From: Micromonospora lutea
GTDB lineage: Bacteria; Actinomycetota; Actinomycetes; Mycobacteriales; Micromonosporaceae
Reading direction: 5' to 3'
Assembly (NCBI RefSeq): GCF_016863535.1
Contig: NZ_BOPB01000028.1
Span: 121,007 to 185,006, forward strand
DNA: 64,000 nucleotides
In this document: positions 1 to 7,710 of the stretch, piece after piece
How positions within the stretch are numbered: position 1 is the first letter of the stretch
Layout of the letters: each line of letters starts with the position of its first letter
Position numbers and translations under genes: made by a program
Notes under the pieces: generated by a model
Database searches by the model: none
The model's input: the letters and a program-made list of their open reading frames with translations, nothing else
Told to the model about the DNA's origin: nothing

Positions 1-2
1 CG

Positions 3-2129
3 CCCACCGCGAACGTCGCGGTGAGCCTGGCGCGTACCGGGGACACCGACATCACCGTCTCGCCGACCTCGGCGACGCTGACCACGTCGAACTGGAACAC
101 CGGCGTCGACGTGACCGTCCGGGCCGCTGAGGACGCCGACACCGTCGGCGGCACCGCCACCATCACCGCCTCGGCCACCGGCCACACGCCGGCGACGGTC
201 ACCGTCACCGAGATCGACAACGACGTGCCCGGCGGCGACGGCGAGTACGTCCAGCGCTTCCTCACCCAGTACAACAAGATCAAGAACTCGGGCTACTTCA
301 GCCCGGAGGGCGTGCCGTACCACTCCATCGAGACGCTCATCGTCGAGGCGCCGGACCACGGCCACGAGACCACCTCCGAAGCGTTCAGCTTCTGGCTGTG
401 GCTGGAGGCCTACTACGGCCGGGTGACCCAGAACTGGGCGCCGTTCAACAACGCCTGGACGGTGATGGAGAAGTACATCATCCCGTCCGCGGCCGACCAG
501 CCGACCGCCGGCTCCGCCGGTGACGCCACCTACGCCGCCGAGCACGACCTGCCCAGCCAGTACCCGTCCCAGCTGGACTCGAACGTGCCGGTCGGCAAGG
601 ACCCGCTGCGGTCGGAGCTGCAGTCGACCTACAACACCGGCTCCATCTACGGCATGCACTGGCTGCTGGACGTCGACAACGTCTACGGCTACGGCCGCTG
701 CGGTGACGGCACCACCCGCCCCGCGTACATCAACACCTTCCAGCGGGGCACCCAGGAGTCGGTGTGGGAGACCGTGCCGCAGCCGTCCTGCGACACCTTC
801 GCCCACGGCGGCCAGTACGGCTACCTGGACCTGTTCATCAAGGAGTCGGGCACCCCGGCCAAGCAGTGGAAGTACACCAACGCCCCGGACGCCGACGCCC
901 GTGCCGTGCAGGCCGCCTACTGGGCGCTGACCTGGGCCAAGGAGCAGAACAAGCAGGCCGATGTGGCGGCCACCGTGGCCAAGGCCGCCAAGATGGGTGA
1001 CTACCTGCGCTACGCCCTGTTCGACAAGTACTTCAAGCGGATCGGCAACTGCGTGGGGGCCAGCCAGTGCCCGGCCGGCAACGGCCGTGACTCCGCGCAC
1101 TACCTGCTGTCCTGGTACTACGCCTGGGGCGGCGCGTACGAGACCAGCCAGAACTGGTCCTGGCGGATCGGCTCCAGCCACAGCCACTTCGGCTACCAGA
1201 ACCCGTTCGCGGCCTGGGCGCTGACCAACGTCGACGAGCTCAAGCCGCGCTCGCCGACCGCGGCGGCGGACTGGACCAACAGCCTCAACCGGCAGCTGGA
1301 GCTCTACACCTGGCTCCAGTCGGCCGAGGGCGGCATCGCCGGTGGCGCGACCAACAGCTGGGGCGGCCACTACGGCACGCCGCCGGCCGGCACGGCCACC
1401 TTCTACGGCATGTTCTACGACGAGGACCCGGTCTACAACGACCCGCCGTCGAACCAGTGGTTCGGCATGCAGGCCTGGTCGATGCAGCGCATCGCCGAGC
1501 TGTACCTCGTCTCCGGCAACGCCAAGGCCAAGGCGCTGTTGGACAAGTGGGTGCCGTGGGCGATCGCCAACACCACGCTTGGCGAGAACTGGTCCATCCC
1601 GTCGGACATGAAGTGGACCGGCCAGCCCAACAACTGGAACCCGACCAACCCGCAGCCGAACACCAACCTGCACGTCGAGGTGACGGTCAAGGGCCAGGAC
1701 GTCGGCGTCGCCGCCGCCTACGCCCGCACCCTCATCGCGTACGCGGCGAAGTCGGGCAACGAGGAGGCGAAGACCACCGCCAAGGGTCTGCTGGACGCGC
1801 TGCACACCCACAGCGACGCCCAGGGTGTCTCGACGGTGGAGAAGCGTGGCGACTACCGGCGCTTCGACGACGTCTACGACGCCTCCACCGGGCAGGGCCT
1901 GTACATCCCGCCGGGCTGGAGCGGCGAGATGCCCAACGGTGACGCCATCGCTCCGGGCAAGAGCTTCCTCGACATCCGGTCGTTCTACAAGAGCGACCCG
2001 GCGTGGCCGAAGGTGCAGGCCTACCTCGACGGTGGGCCGGAGCCCGAGTTCCGTTACCACCGTTTCTGGGCCCAGGCGGACGTCGCCATGGCCTACGCCG
2101 ACTACGGGAAGTTGTTCCCCAACGGCTGA
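3..2129 (+). CDS. GH48 cellulose 1,4-beta-cellobiosidase, 5' end cut by the window
   Basis: Secreted processive exocellulase of glycoside hydrolase family 48. The reading frame is open at the window edge, so the signal peptide and any N-terminal cellulose-binding module lie outside. The first ~75 visible residues form a Thr/Ser-rich beta domain of the Calx-beta-like kind often found as a spacer in actinomycete cellulases, ending EIDNDVPGGDGE. The GH48 catalytic domain then runs to the stop. It holds the family signature VEAPDHGHETTSEAF near visible residues 115–128, which contains the general acid Glu, and ends in the usual YGKLFPNG. The catalytic part (~630 residues) is full length. GH48 enzymes attack crystalline cellulose from chain ends. 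A strong hairpin follows the stop. Confidence 0.95.
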   Translation, partial: PTANVAVSLARTGDTDITVSPTSATLTTSNWNTGVDVTVRAAEDADTVGGTATITASATGHTPATVTVTEIDNDVPGGDGEYVQRFLTQYNKIKNSGYFSPEGVPYHSIETLIVEAPDHGHETTSEAFSFWLWLEAYYGRVTQNWAPFNNAWTVMEKYIIPSAADQPTAGSAGDATYAAEHDLPSQYPSQLDSNVPVGKDPLRSELQSTYNTGSIYGMHWLLDVDNVYGYGRCGDGTTRPAYINTFQRGTQESVWETVPQPSCDTFAHGGQYGYLDLFIKESGTPAKQWKYTNAPDADARAVQAAYWALTWAKEQNKQADVAATVAKAAKMGDYLRYALFDKYFKRIGNCVGASQCPAGNGRDSAHYLLSWYYAWGGAYETSQNWSWRIGSSHSHFGYQNPFAAWALTNVDELKPRSPTAAADWTNSLNRQLELYTWLQSAEGGIAGGATNSWGGHYGTPPAGTATFYGMFYDEDPVYNDPPSNQWFGMQAWSMQRIAELYLVSGNAKAKALLDKWVPWAIANTTLGENWSIPSDMKWTGQPNNWNPTNPQPNTNLHVEVTVKGQDVGVAAAYARTLIAYAAKSGNEEAKTTAKGLLDALHTHSDAQGVSTVEKRGDYRRFDDVYDASTGQGLYIPPGWSGEMPNGDAIAPGKSFLDIRSFYKSDPAWPKVQAYLDGGPEPEFRYHRFWAQADVAMAYADYGKLFPNG

Positions 2130-2136
2130 ACGAACT

Positions 2137-2166
2137 CCTCCGGGTGGGCAGTGACCCACCCGGAGG
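2137..2166 (+). terminator. Terminator hairpin after the GH48 gene
   Basis: Perfect 12-bp inverted repeat (CCTCCGGGTGGG / CCCACCCGGAGG) with a 6-base loop, starting 8 bases after the cellulase stop. No T-tract follows, as is usual for terminators in very GC-rich actinomycetes. Confidence 0.8.
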
Positions 2167-2374
2167 CGCCGGCCGAGCCTCGGGGGTAGAGGCAGGCCCG
2201 GTTGACGGCCTGACACCCACGGTCAGGCCGGGGTGGGTCGGCTCTCTGGCCGACGCAGCGGAGCAGTCGGCCCACCCCACCACCCCGACCCGCCGAACAC
2301 GGCGCGCACATCGCGAAAAAAAGTGACCGCCCCGGGATCACAACCCGGCCCGGGACGGAGTAACGTACATCACC

Positions 2375-2406
2375 GGAGAGGCCGCTCCCCCCGTGGCGGC
2401 CTCTCC
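2375..2406 (-). terminator. Terminator hairpin between convergent GH48 and DUF3159 genes
   Basis: 11-bp perfect stem (GGAGAGGCCGC / GCGGCCTCTCC) around a C-rich 10-base loop, beginning one base beyond the stop codon of the minus-strand DUF3159 gene. It may serve both convergent genes. A weaker 7-bp hairpin lies at 2207–2229. The rest of 2167–2374 shows nothing else recognisable. Confidence 0.65.
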
Positions 2407-2407
2407 C

Positions 2408-3133
2408 TTATTGTCTCGGTCGCGGTGTGACCCGATCCGGTTCACCGTCGTCCCGCGCGTGCGGCCCGGTCTCCGGTGTCACGGGGTGCCGCAGCCCCGG
2501 ATGGCCGGCCGGCAACGACCGACGCACCACGGCCCAACTGATCGCCAACGCCGCCGCCACCAGCGGCCAGCTCAGTCCCACCCGGGCCCCGGTCAGAGCC
2601 AGCACGTGACCACCGAGATACAGCGGCAGGAACACCGCCAACCGCAGCAGGTAGCTGCCCGCCCACACCCAACTGGCCCGGCGGTACGCCCGCAGCAGTG
2701 CCGGGTCACGCCGCCAGCGCCCCCGCTGCCGGAGCGCCGTGCCGACGACCACCCCGAGCAGCGGCCAGCGCACCACGATGCTCACCGCCCACGCCAGCGC
2801 GCTGGCGGCATTGGCCAGCAGTTGCACGAGGAAGAAGTCCTCAGCCCGTCCGGTGCGTACCACCACCAGCGCGGCGACACAGACCGCGAGCATCCCGATC
2901 AGCACCGACCGGGGCCGGTCACCGCGGCGCAGCCGCCAACCCGCCACCACTGCCGCGGCGACCAGGGCCGCCACCACCCCGGCCAGCACCGAGCGGTCGG
3001 CCACCAGCCAGCCCGCCGTGAACGCGACCGGCGGAACGGTCGCGTCGACAGCTCCACGGCGCCCGCCGAGCAGATCGGCGAGCGACTCCGGTCGCCCGAC
3101 CTCGGTGGCGTTGCGCTGCGACGTGCCGGTCAC
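2408..3133 (-). CDS. DUF3159 family integral membrane protein
   Basis: 241-residue polytopic membrane protein matching the actinobacterial DUF3159 family by overall pattern: an N-terminal cytoplasmic stretch with ESLADLLGGRRGAVDA, about six hydrophobic segments, and the motif ALRQRGRWRRDPALLRAYRR in the second half. The C-terminal ~35 residues are charged and disordered. The family's biochemical role is unknown. The gene stands alone on the minus strand, divergent from the PAP2 gene, with 84 bp between the two starts. The start (ATG at 3133) is the only one that keeps the conserved N-terminal region. Confidence 0.85.
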   Translation of the reverse strand: MTGTSQRNATEVGRPESLADLLGGRRGAVDATVPPVAFTAGWLVADRSVLAGVVAALVAAAVVAGWRLRRGDRPRSVLIGMLAVCVAALVVVRTGRAEDFFLVQLLANAASALAWAVSIVVRWPLLGVVVGTALRQRGRWRRDPALLRAYRRASWVWAGSYLLRLAVFLPLYLGGHVLALTGARVGLSWPLVAAALAISWAVVRRSLPAGHPGLRHPVTPETGPHARDDGEPDRVTPRPRQ

Positions 3134-3217
3134 GGATCCCCTCCTTCACCTGCGGCCAACCTATCTCCACGCCACGGGCGGGCCACCGCCCGTCGACCGG
3201 GTGGCTGCCGCTAAGTT

Positions 3218-4105
3218 GTGCGGGTGCGCGTGACGCCCAGGGGTGGTACGGCGGTCTGGTTGGTGGTGCTCGCCCTGATCCAGACCGTGGCCTTCATCGC
3301 CGTCTGGCGAATCGCCCTCCACACGGAGGCCGGCCAGTGGATCGACACGGTTGCCCTCACCGGCAACCGGATCGGCCGCGACCATATCGAGGAACCGGTC
3401 GACCGGATCCTCAACGCCATGTCCGTGGTGTCGCTGCTGGCAGCCACCGTGATGATCGGGTTCATCGCGCTGATCCGGGGCCGGGTCGCCCTGGCCGTGG
3501 CGGCGACCCTGCTGATCGCGGGCGCCAACGTCACCACCCAACTACTCAAGTACGGACTGGGCCGGCCCGACTACGGCATCGACCTGGAACGGGCGTACGT
3601 CGGCAACAGTCTGCCCAGCGGGCACACCACCGTCGCCGGCTCGGTGGCGGTGGCCCTGGTGCTCGTACTCCCGCCGAAGGCACGCCCCTTCGCCGCCGTG
3701 ATCGGTGCCGGCTACGCCGCCGCCGCCGGGGTGGCGACCCTGTCGGCGGGCTGGCACCGCCCCAGCGACGCGGTCGCCGCGTTCCTGGTGGTCGGGGTCT
3801 GGGCGGCGCTGGCCGGTCTGCTGCTGCTGATCACCCAGCGCGAACGGGCGGAAGTCGCCCCCGGTGACGCCCACCGGCTCACCGCCCTGCTGCTGGGCGT
3901 GGGCGGGCTGCTGGCGATCATCGGCTGCGCACTGGCCCTGTGGTGGCTGGTGGGCCTGCGGTCCACCCCGGTGGCGGACCTGTCCCGTCGGCCGCTGTTC
4001 GTCGGTTACGCCGGCAGCGCCGCTGGCATCGCCGGCTCCATGGCGGTGGTGATGGCGCTGGTACTCACCGCCGTGCACCGTCTCGTCCCCCGCTACAAGG
4101 GATGA
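3218..4105 (+). CDS. PAP2-superfamily membrane phosphatase
   Basis: 295-residue membrane protein with about six transmembrane helices. All three PAP2 phosphatase motifs are visible: KYGLGRPD (residues 111–118), PSGHT (134–138) and SAGWHRPSD (177–185) with the catalytic His. The family dephosphorylates lipid phosphates such as undecaprenyl pyrophosphate or phosphatidic acid on the outer face of the membrane; the exact substrate cannot be read from sequence. The start is GTG at 3218. Its stop overlaps the next start by 4 bases (ATGA), so the two genes are probably cotranscribed. Confidence 0.9.
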   Translation: MRVRVTPRGGTAVWLVVLALIQTVAFIAVWRIALHTEAGQWIDTVALTGNRIGRDHIEEPVDRILNAMSVVSLLAATVMIGFIALIRGRVALAVAATLLIAGANVTTQLLKYGLGRPDYGIDLERAYVGNSLPSGHTTVAGSVAVALVLVLPPKARPFAAVIGAGYAAAAGVATLSAGWHRPSDAVAAFLVVGVWAALAGLLLLITQRERAEVAPGDAHRLTALLLGVGGLLAIIGCALALWWLVGLRSTPVADLSRRPLFVGYAGSAAGIAGSMAVVMALVLTAVHRLVPRYKG

Positions 4106-4803
4106 GCCGGCTGATCGCCGTACGGTCGGCGTTCCACGACGAATGCGACCGGCTCGGCACGGTGCTGCGTACCCTCGACCGGGCGGACCTGGACCGTCCC
4201 ACCCGCTGCACGCCGTGGACGGTGGCCGACCTGCTGGCCCACCTCCGCACCGGAGCCAACCGGCTGGCCGACATGCTCCGCGACACGCCGCCCGGCCCCG
4301 CCCAGGTCGACGCCGCCGGCTACTTCGGTGCGGCGAAGTTCACCCGGCAGGTGGATGCCGACCGGATCGAGTCCGCCCGGTCCGAGGCAGCCCGACACCG
4401 CCGCGACGCGCCGCCCGCCGGGCCCGGCACGGTGCTCGACGCTGACTTCGACCGGGCCTGGCGGGCCACCCTCAGCGCGGTCGACGCACACCCCGCCGAC
4501 CGGGTGGTCCGCACCCGGCACGGTGACGCGATGACGGTGACGGAGTTCCTGCGTACCCGGGTGGTGGAGGTCGGGGTGCACGGCCTCGACCTGGCCGAGG
4601 CGCTGGACCGGCCGCCATGGCTGACCCCGACCGCCGCCCGACTGATCGCCGACCTGCTCACCGGCGGGCGGGCGCTCCCGGCGCACCTCGGCTGGGACCG
4701 GCTGACCCTGATCCGCAAGGCCACCGGCCGCAGCCCGCGCAGCCGAGCCGAGCAGGACGCCCTCGACGCCGCCGACGTCCGGCTGCTCTCCTTCGGCGGC
4801 TGA
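4102..4803 (+). CDS. Maleylpyruvate-isomerase-fold (DinB-like) family protein
   Basis: 233-residue soluble protein. The N-terminal ~150 residues follow the pattern of the mycothiol-dependent maleylpyruvate isomerase N-terminal (DinB-like four-helix) domain: DLDRPTRCTPWTVADLLAHL near residues 28–48 and VVEVGVHGLDLAEALDRPPW near residues 154–173. Members use mycothiol or bind a metal; most are of unknown function. The ATG at 4102 overlaps the PAP2 stop, suggesting a two-gene operon. A much longer upstream in-frame extension would overlap the PAP2 gene and is rejected. Confidence 0.8.
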   Translation: MSRLIAVRSAFHDECDRLGTVLRTLDRADLDRPTRCTPWTVADLLAHLRTGANRLADMLRDTPPGPAQVDAAGYFGAAKFTRQVDADRIESARSEAARHRRDAPPAGPGTVLDADFDRAWRATLSAVDAHPADRVVRTRHGDAMTVTEFLRTRVVEVGVHGLDLAEALDRPPWLTPTAARLIADLLTGGRALPAHLGWDRLTLIRKATGRSPRSRAEQDALDAADVRLLSFGG

Positions 4804-4813
4804 CCCCGCGCTG

Positions 4814-5677
4814 TCAGACGGCGGTGCGGGGTGCCGGGACGTGCGGGGCGGCGGCACGCAGTCGGGCCAGGACCACCGGGTCGATCCGACCGGGCGCCAG
4901 CCGCTCCTCCAGGTTCTCCATCCCGGCCCAGTCGACCAACGCGTCGTCGGGCTCCGTGGGGTCGGCCGGATGACCGAGCGCGGTCAACAGGCCGGCGACC
5001 TCGGCGGCCAGCGCGCCGGTCAGCTCCAGCAGGGTGGCCGGATCGGGCCGGCTGAACATCAGGGTGTGCACCGCGAGCAGCCGGTCGAGTTCGGTGATCG
5101 GGTCGGGATGGTCGTCGACCCGCAGGTCGATCATGGTGTCGCCGGTGCCGGCGTACCCGCCGCCGCGGCGCACCACCAGCAGCCCCGCGCTCTGCCGGCC
5201 GCGCCGGTCACCGCCGGCCGCCTCACCAGCCCGCAGCGCGGCGAGCAGCCGCTGGGGGAACGGCAGATCGACGCCGGTCAGCCAGGCATCGCGCAGCCCC
5301 TCGACGACCTCCGGGCCGGTGAGGATGTTCCCCTGCGCCGCCCAACCGTCGCCGGCCTGCCCACCGGCCCAGCCACGGCAGTGGACACCGGTCCAGGTGG
5401 CGCCCGGCCCGGTGGCTGCCACCACACCGAGCTGCCGGTGATCGCGCTCCGGGTCGGCGGCGACCAGACCGGCCACCACACCGGCGGCGGAGACGCCGGT
5501 ACGCAGCAGCGCCAGCCCCTGCGGCCGGTAGGCCAGGTTCACGTGTGCCTGGGTGGCGATCGCGCCGACCTCGGCGGCGGCACCGGGCACCAGGGCCCCG
5601 GCGGCCAGGAAACGGCTGGCCACGACGACGCCGTGCAGCCGGCCGTCGTCGGAGCGAGCCACGAGCGAGAAGGTCAC
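4814..5677 (-). CDS. DUF1028 family protein (Ntn-hydrolase-like)
   Basis: 287-residue protein of the DUF1028 family. It begins TFSLVARSDDGRLHGVVVAS, the conserved N-terminus of this group, and carries QGNILTGPEVVEGL near the middle. DUF1028 proteins resemble self-processing Ntn hydrolases and are sometimes linked to amino-acid or peptide catabolism, but no activity can be assigned. The GTG at 5677 was chosen because conserved sequence begins exactly there; an ATG 102 bases further upstream adds an unrelated N-terminus. It converges on the MPI-fold gene with a 10-base gap. Confidence 0.85.
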   Translation of the reverse strand: MTFSLVARSDDGRLHGVVVASRFLAAGALVPGAAAEVGAIATQAHVNLAYRPQGLALLRTGVSAAGVVAGLVAADPERDHRQLGVVAATGPGATWTGVHCRGWAGGQAGDGWAAQGNILTGPEVVEGLRDAWLTGVDLPFPQRLLAALRAGEAAGGDRRGRQSAGLLVVRRGGGYAGTGDTMIDLRVDDHPDPITELDRLLAVHTLMFSRPDPATLLELTGALAAEVAGLLTALGHPADPTEPDDALVDWAGMENLEERLAPGRIDPVVLARLRAAAPHVPAPRTAV

Positions 5678-5760
5678 GCCGGCAAGGTTAGCGCTGGTGA
5701 CGGCCCCGCTGCCGCCGTCGTGACCTTGCCCGACGACGCCGGGGCAGGCACCATCGACCG

Positions 5761-6759
5761 ATGACGACGCGATGGGCAATGACGGTGCCGTTGAGCGGGA
5801 TCCCGCTCGCTGACCACGCCGCGGTGTACGCGGCCCTCGCCGACGCCGGCTACACCGACGTGTGGTCCTCGGAGGTCAACGGGGCCGACGCGTTCACCCC
5901 GCTGGCGCTGGCCGCCGCCTGGCAGCCGGGGCTGCGGCTGGGGACCGCGATCACACCGGCCTTCACCCGCGGACCCGGCCTGCTGGCGATGAGCGCCGCC
6001 GCGCTCGCCGACGTCGCCCCCGGGCGCTTCGCCCTCGGCATCGGCGCGTCGTCGCCGGTCGTGGTCTCCGACTGGAACGCCGTCGAGTTCACCGAACCGT
6101 TCCGCCGCACCCGCGACGTGCTGCGCTTCCTGCGAGCGGCGCTACGTGGGGACACCGTCGACGGCGCCTTCGACACCTTCGCCGTACGCCGGTTCACCCT
6201 GGAACGGCCGCCAGCGGTGCCGCCGCGCCTGCTGCTGGCCGCGTTGCGCCCCGGCATGCTGCGGCTGGCCGCCGCCGAAGCCGACGGAGTCATCCTCAAC
6301 TGGCTCGCCGCCACCGACGTCCCCCGGGCGGTGGCCGAACTGGGGCAGCGGCGGGCACAGTTCGAGGTGGCCGCCCGGATCTTCGTCTGTCCCACCGAGG
6401 ACGCCGGGTACGCCCGCACCCTCGGCCGACGGATGATCACCAGCTATCTGACCGTGCCCGCGTACGCGGAGTTCCATCGCTGGCTCGGCCGGCAGGAGGC
6501 GCTGGCCGACATGTGGGCGGCGTGGGCGGCCGGCGACCGGCGTGGCGCCCTGGCCGCGATCCCGGACGAGGTGGTCGATGCGCTGATCCTGCACGGCTCA
6601 CCCGAGCAGTGCCGGGCACAGGTGCACCGGTACGTCGACGCCGGCGTGGACGTGCCCGTACTGGCGTTGCTGCCCACCCCGGAGGTCACCGCCACCGATC
6701 CGGCGGCCCTGGCCACGCTGGTCACCCGGCTCGGGCACGACGTGAAGGAGTCGGCGTGA
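5761..6759 (+). CDS. Luciferase-like (LLM) F420-dependent oxidoreductase
   Basis: 332-residue TIM-barrel flavin-type oxidoreductase of the bacterial luciferase superfamily, F420-dependent clade. Visible features are the N-terminal strand with YTDVWSSEVNGADAFTPLAL, the region RLGTAITPAFTRGP, and APGRFALGIGASSPVVVSDWN, which lines the cofactor pocket in this family. Such enzymes reduce or oxidise unknown small molecules with coenzyme F420, common in actinomycetes. Its stop overlaps the GTG of the following SDR gene by 4 bases, so the two likely work on one substrate. Confidence 0.88.
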   Translation: MTTRWAMTVPLSGIPLADHAAVYAALADAGYTDVWSSEVNGADAFTPLALAAAWQPGLRLGTAITPAFTRGPGLLAMSAAALADVAPGRFALGIGASSPVVVSDWNAVEFTEPFRRTRDVLRFLRAALRGDTVDGAFDTFAVRRFTLERPPAVPPRLLLAALRPGMLRLAAAEADGVILNWLAATDVPRAVAELGQRRAQFEVAARIFVCPTEDAGYARTLGRRMITSYLTVPAYAEFHRWLGRQEALADMWAAWAAGDRRGALAAIPDEVVDALILHGSPEQCRAQVHRYVDAGVDVPVLALLPTPEVTATDPAALATLVTRLGHDVKESA

Positions 6760-7550
6760 ACCTCACCGACCGGGTAGCGGTGATCACCGGTGGAGCTGGG
6801 GGCATCGGTGCGGCGCTGGCCCGGCGGTTCGCCGCCGAGGGAGCTGCCGCGCTGGTCCTGGCCGACGTGGATGGTGCCGCCGCAGAGGCCGTCGCCGACG
6901 CCGTGGGCCCACTGGCCCGTGGGGTCGCGGTCGACGTCACCGACGAGGAACAGGTACGCGCCCTGGTCGCCGACACCGAACGCCGCTACGGCCGGATCGA
7001 CGTGTTCTGCGCCAACGCCGGAGTGAGCACCGGCGGGGGAGTGGACGTCGACGACGCCGGCTGGGAACGGTCCTGGCGGGTCAACGTGCTCGCCCACGTG
7101 TACGCCGCCCGGGCGGTGCTGCCGGCGATGCTCGCCCGGGGCAGTGGCTACCTGCTGCACACCTGTTCGGCGGCGGGGATCCTGACCGCCGTCGGCGACG
7201 CCGCGTACACGACCACCAAACACGCCGCCGTCGGGTTCGCCGAATGGCTCTCGGTGACCTACCGCGACCAGGGAATCCGGGTCAGCGCGCTGTGCCCGCA
7301 GGGAGTCGACACACCGATGCTGGCCGACGGCCTGGCCGCCGGTCACCTGGGCGCCCGGATCATCGCGGCCTCCGGTGCGGTACTCAGCCCGGACGACGTG
7401 GCCGCGGCGGCGGTGGCCGGGATGGCGGAGGAGCGCTTCCTGATCCTGCCGCACCCCGAGGTGGCCGACTACGCCCGCCGTCGCGCCGAGGACCCCGACG
7501 GCTGGCAGTCCGGCCTCCGCAAACTGATCCGCCGCCTAACCACCCCCTAA
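6756..7550 (+). CDS. Short-chain dehydrogenase/reductase
   Basis: 264-residue classical SDR. The Rossmann motif TGGAGGIG is at residues 11–18, NAG at 87–89, and the catalytic Ser (TCSAAG, ~138), Tyr151 and Lys155 (YTTTK) are all present. Substrate is unknown; the position behind an F420-type oxidoreductase suggests paired redox steps. Start is GTG at 6756, coupled to the upstream stop. The gene ends CCCCCTAA, immediately at the edge of a large inverted repeat shared with the convergent gene. Confidence 0.9.
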   Translation: MNLTDRVAVITGGAGGIGAALARRFAAEGAAALVLADVDGAAAEAVADAVGPLARGVAVDVTDEEQVRALVADTERRYGRIDVFCANAGVSTGGGVDVDDAGWERSWRVNVLAHVYAARAVLPAMLARGSGYLLHTCSAAGILTAVGDAAYTTTKHAAVGFAEWLSVTYRDQGIRVSALCPQGVDTPMLADGLAAGHLGARIIAASGAVLSPDDVAAAAVAGMAEERFLILPHPEVADYARRRAEDPDGWQSGLRKLIRRLTTP

Positions 7551-7710
7551 CACCCCACCCCACCCCCACCCCCACCCCCCACTCGCGTCGATCATGCAGT
7601 TGTGGCACCGGAAAAGTCCCCAATGGACAGGTTTGTCAGGTGCCACAACTGCATGATCGCGGTGGGGGTGGGGGTGGGGGTGGGGGTGGGGGTGGGGTGG
7701 GGGTTAGGGG
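7544..7710. repeat. Composite inverted repeat with G/C-tract arms between convergent genes
   Basis: The centre is a perfect 21-bp inverted repeat (CGATCATGCAGTTGTGGCACC, 7589–7609, against 7639–7659) with a 29-base loop that itself contains a small GTCC/GGAC stem. Outside it, a C-rich tract of ACCCCC units on the left (7551–7580) faces a G-rich tract of GGGGGT units on the right (7661–7703). The outermost bases are also complementary: CCCCTAAC at 7544–7551 and GTTAGGGG at 7703–7710, which include the stop codons of both convergent genes. It probably acts as a bidirectional terminator; the G-tract could form a quadruplex. It looks like a dispersed repeat family, but copy number cannot be seen here. 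Confidence 0.85.
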
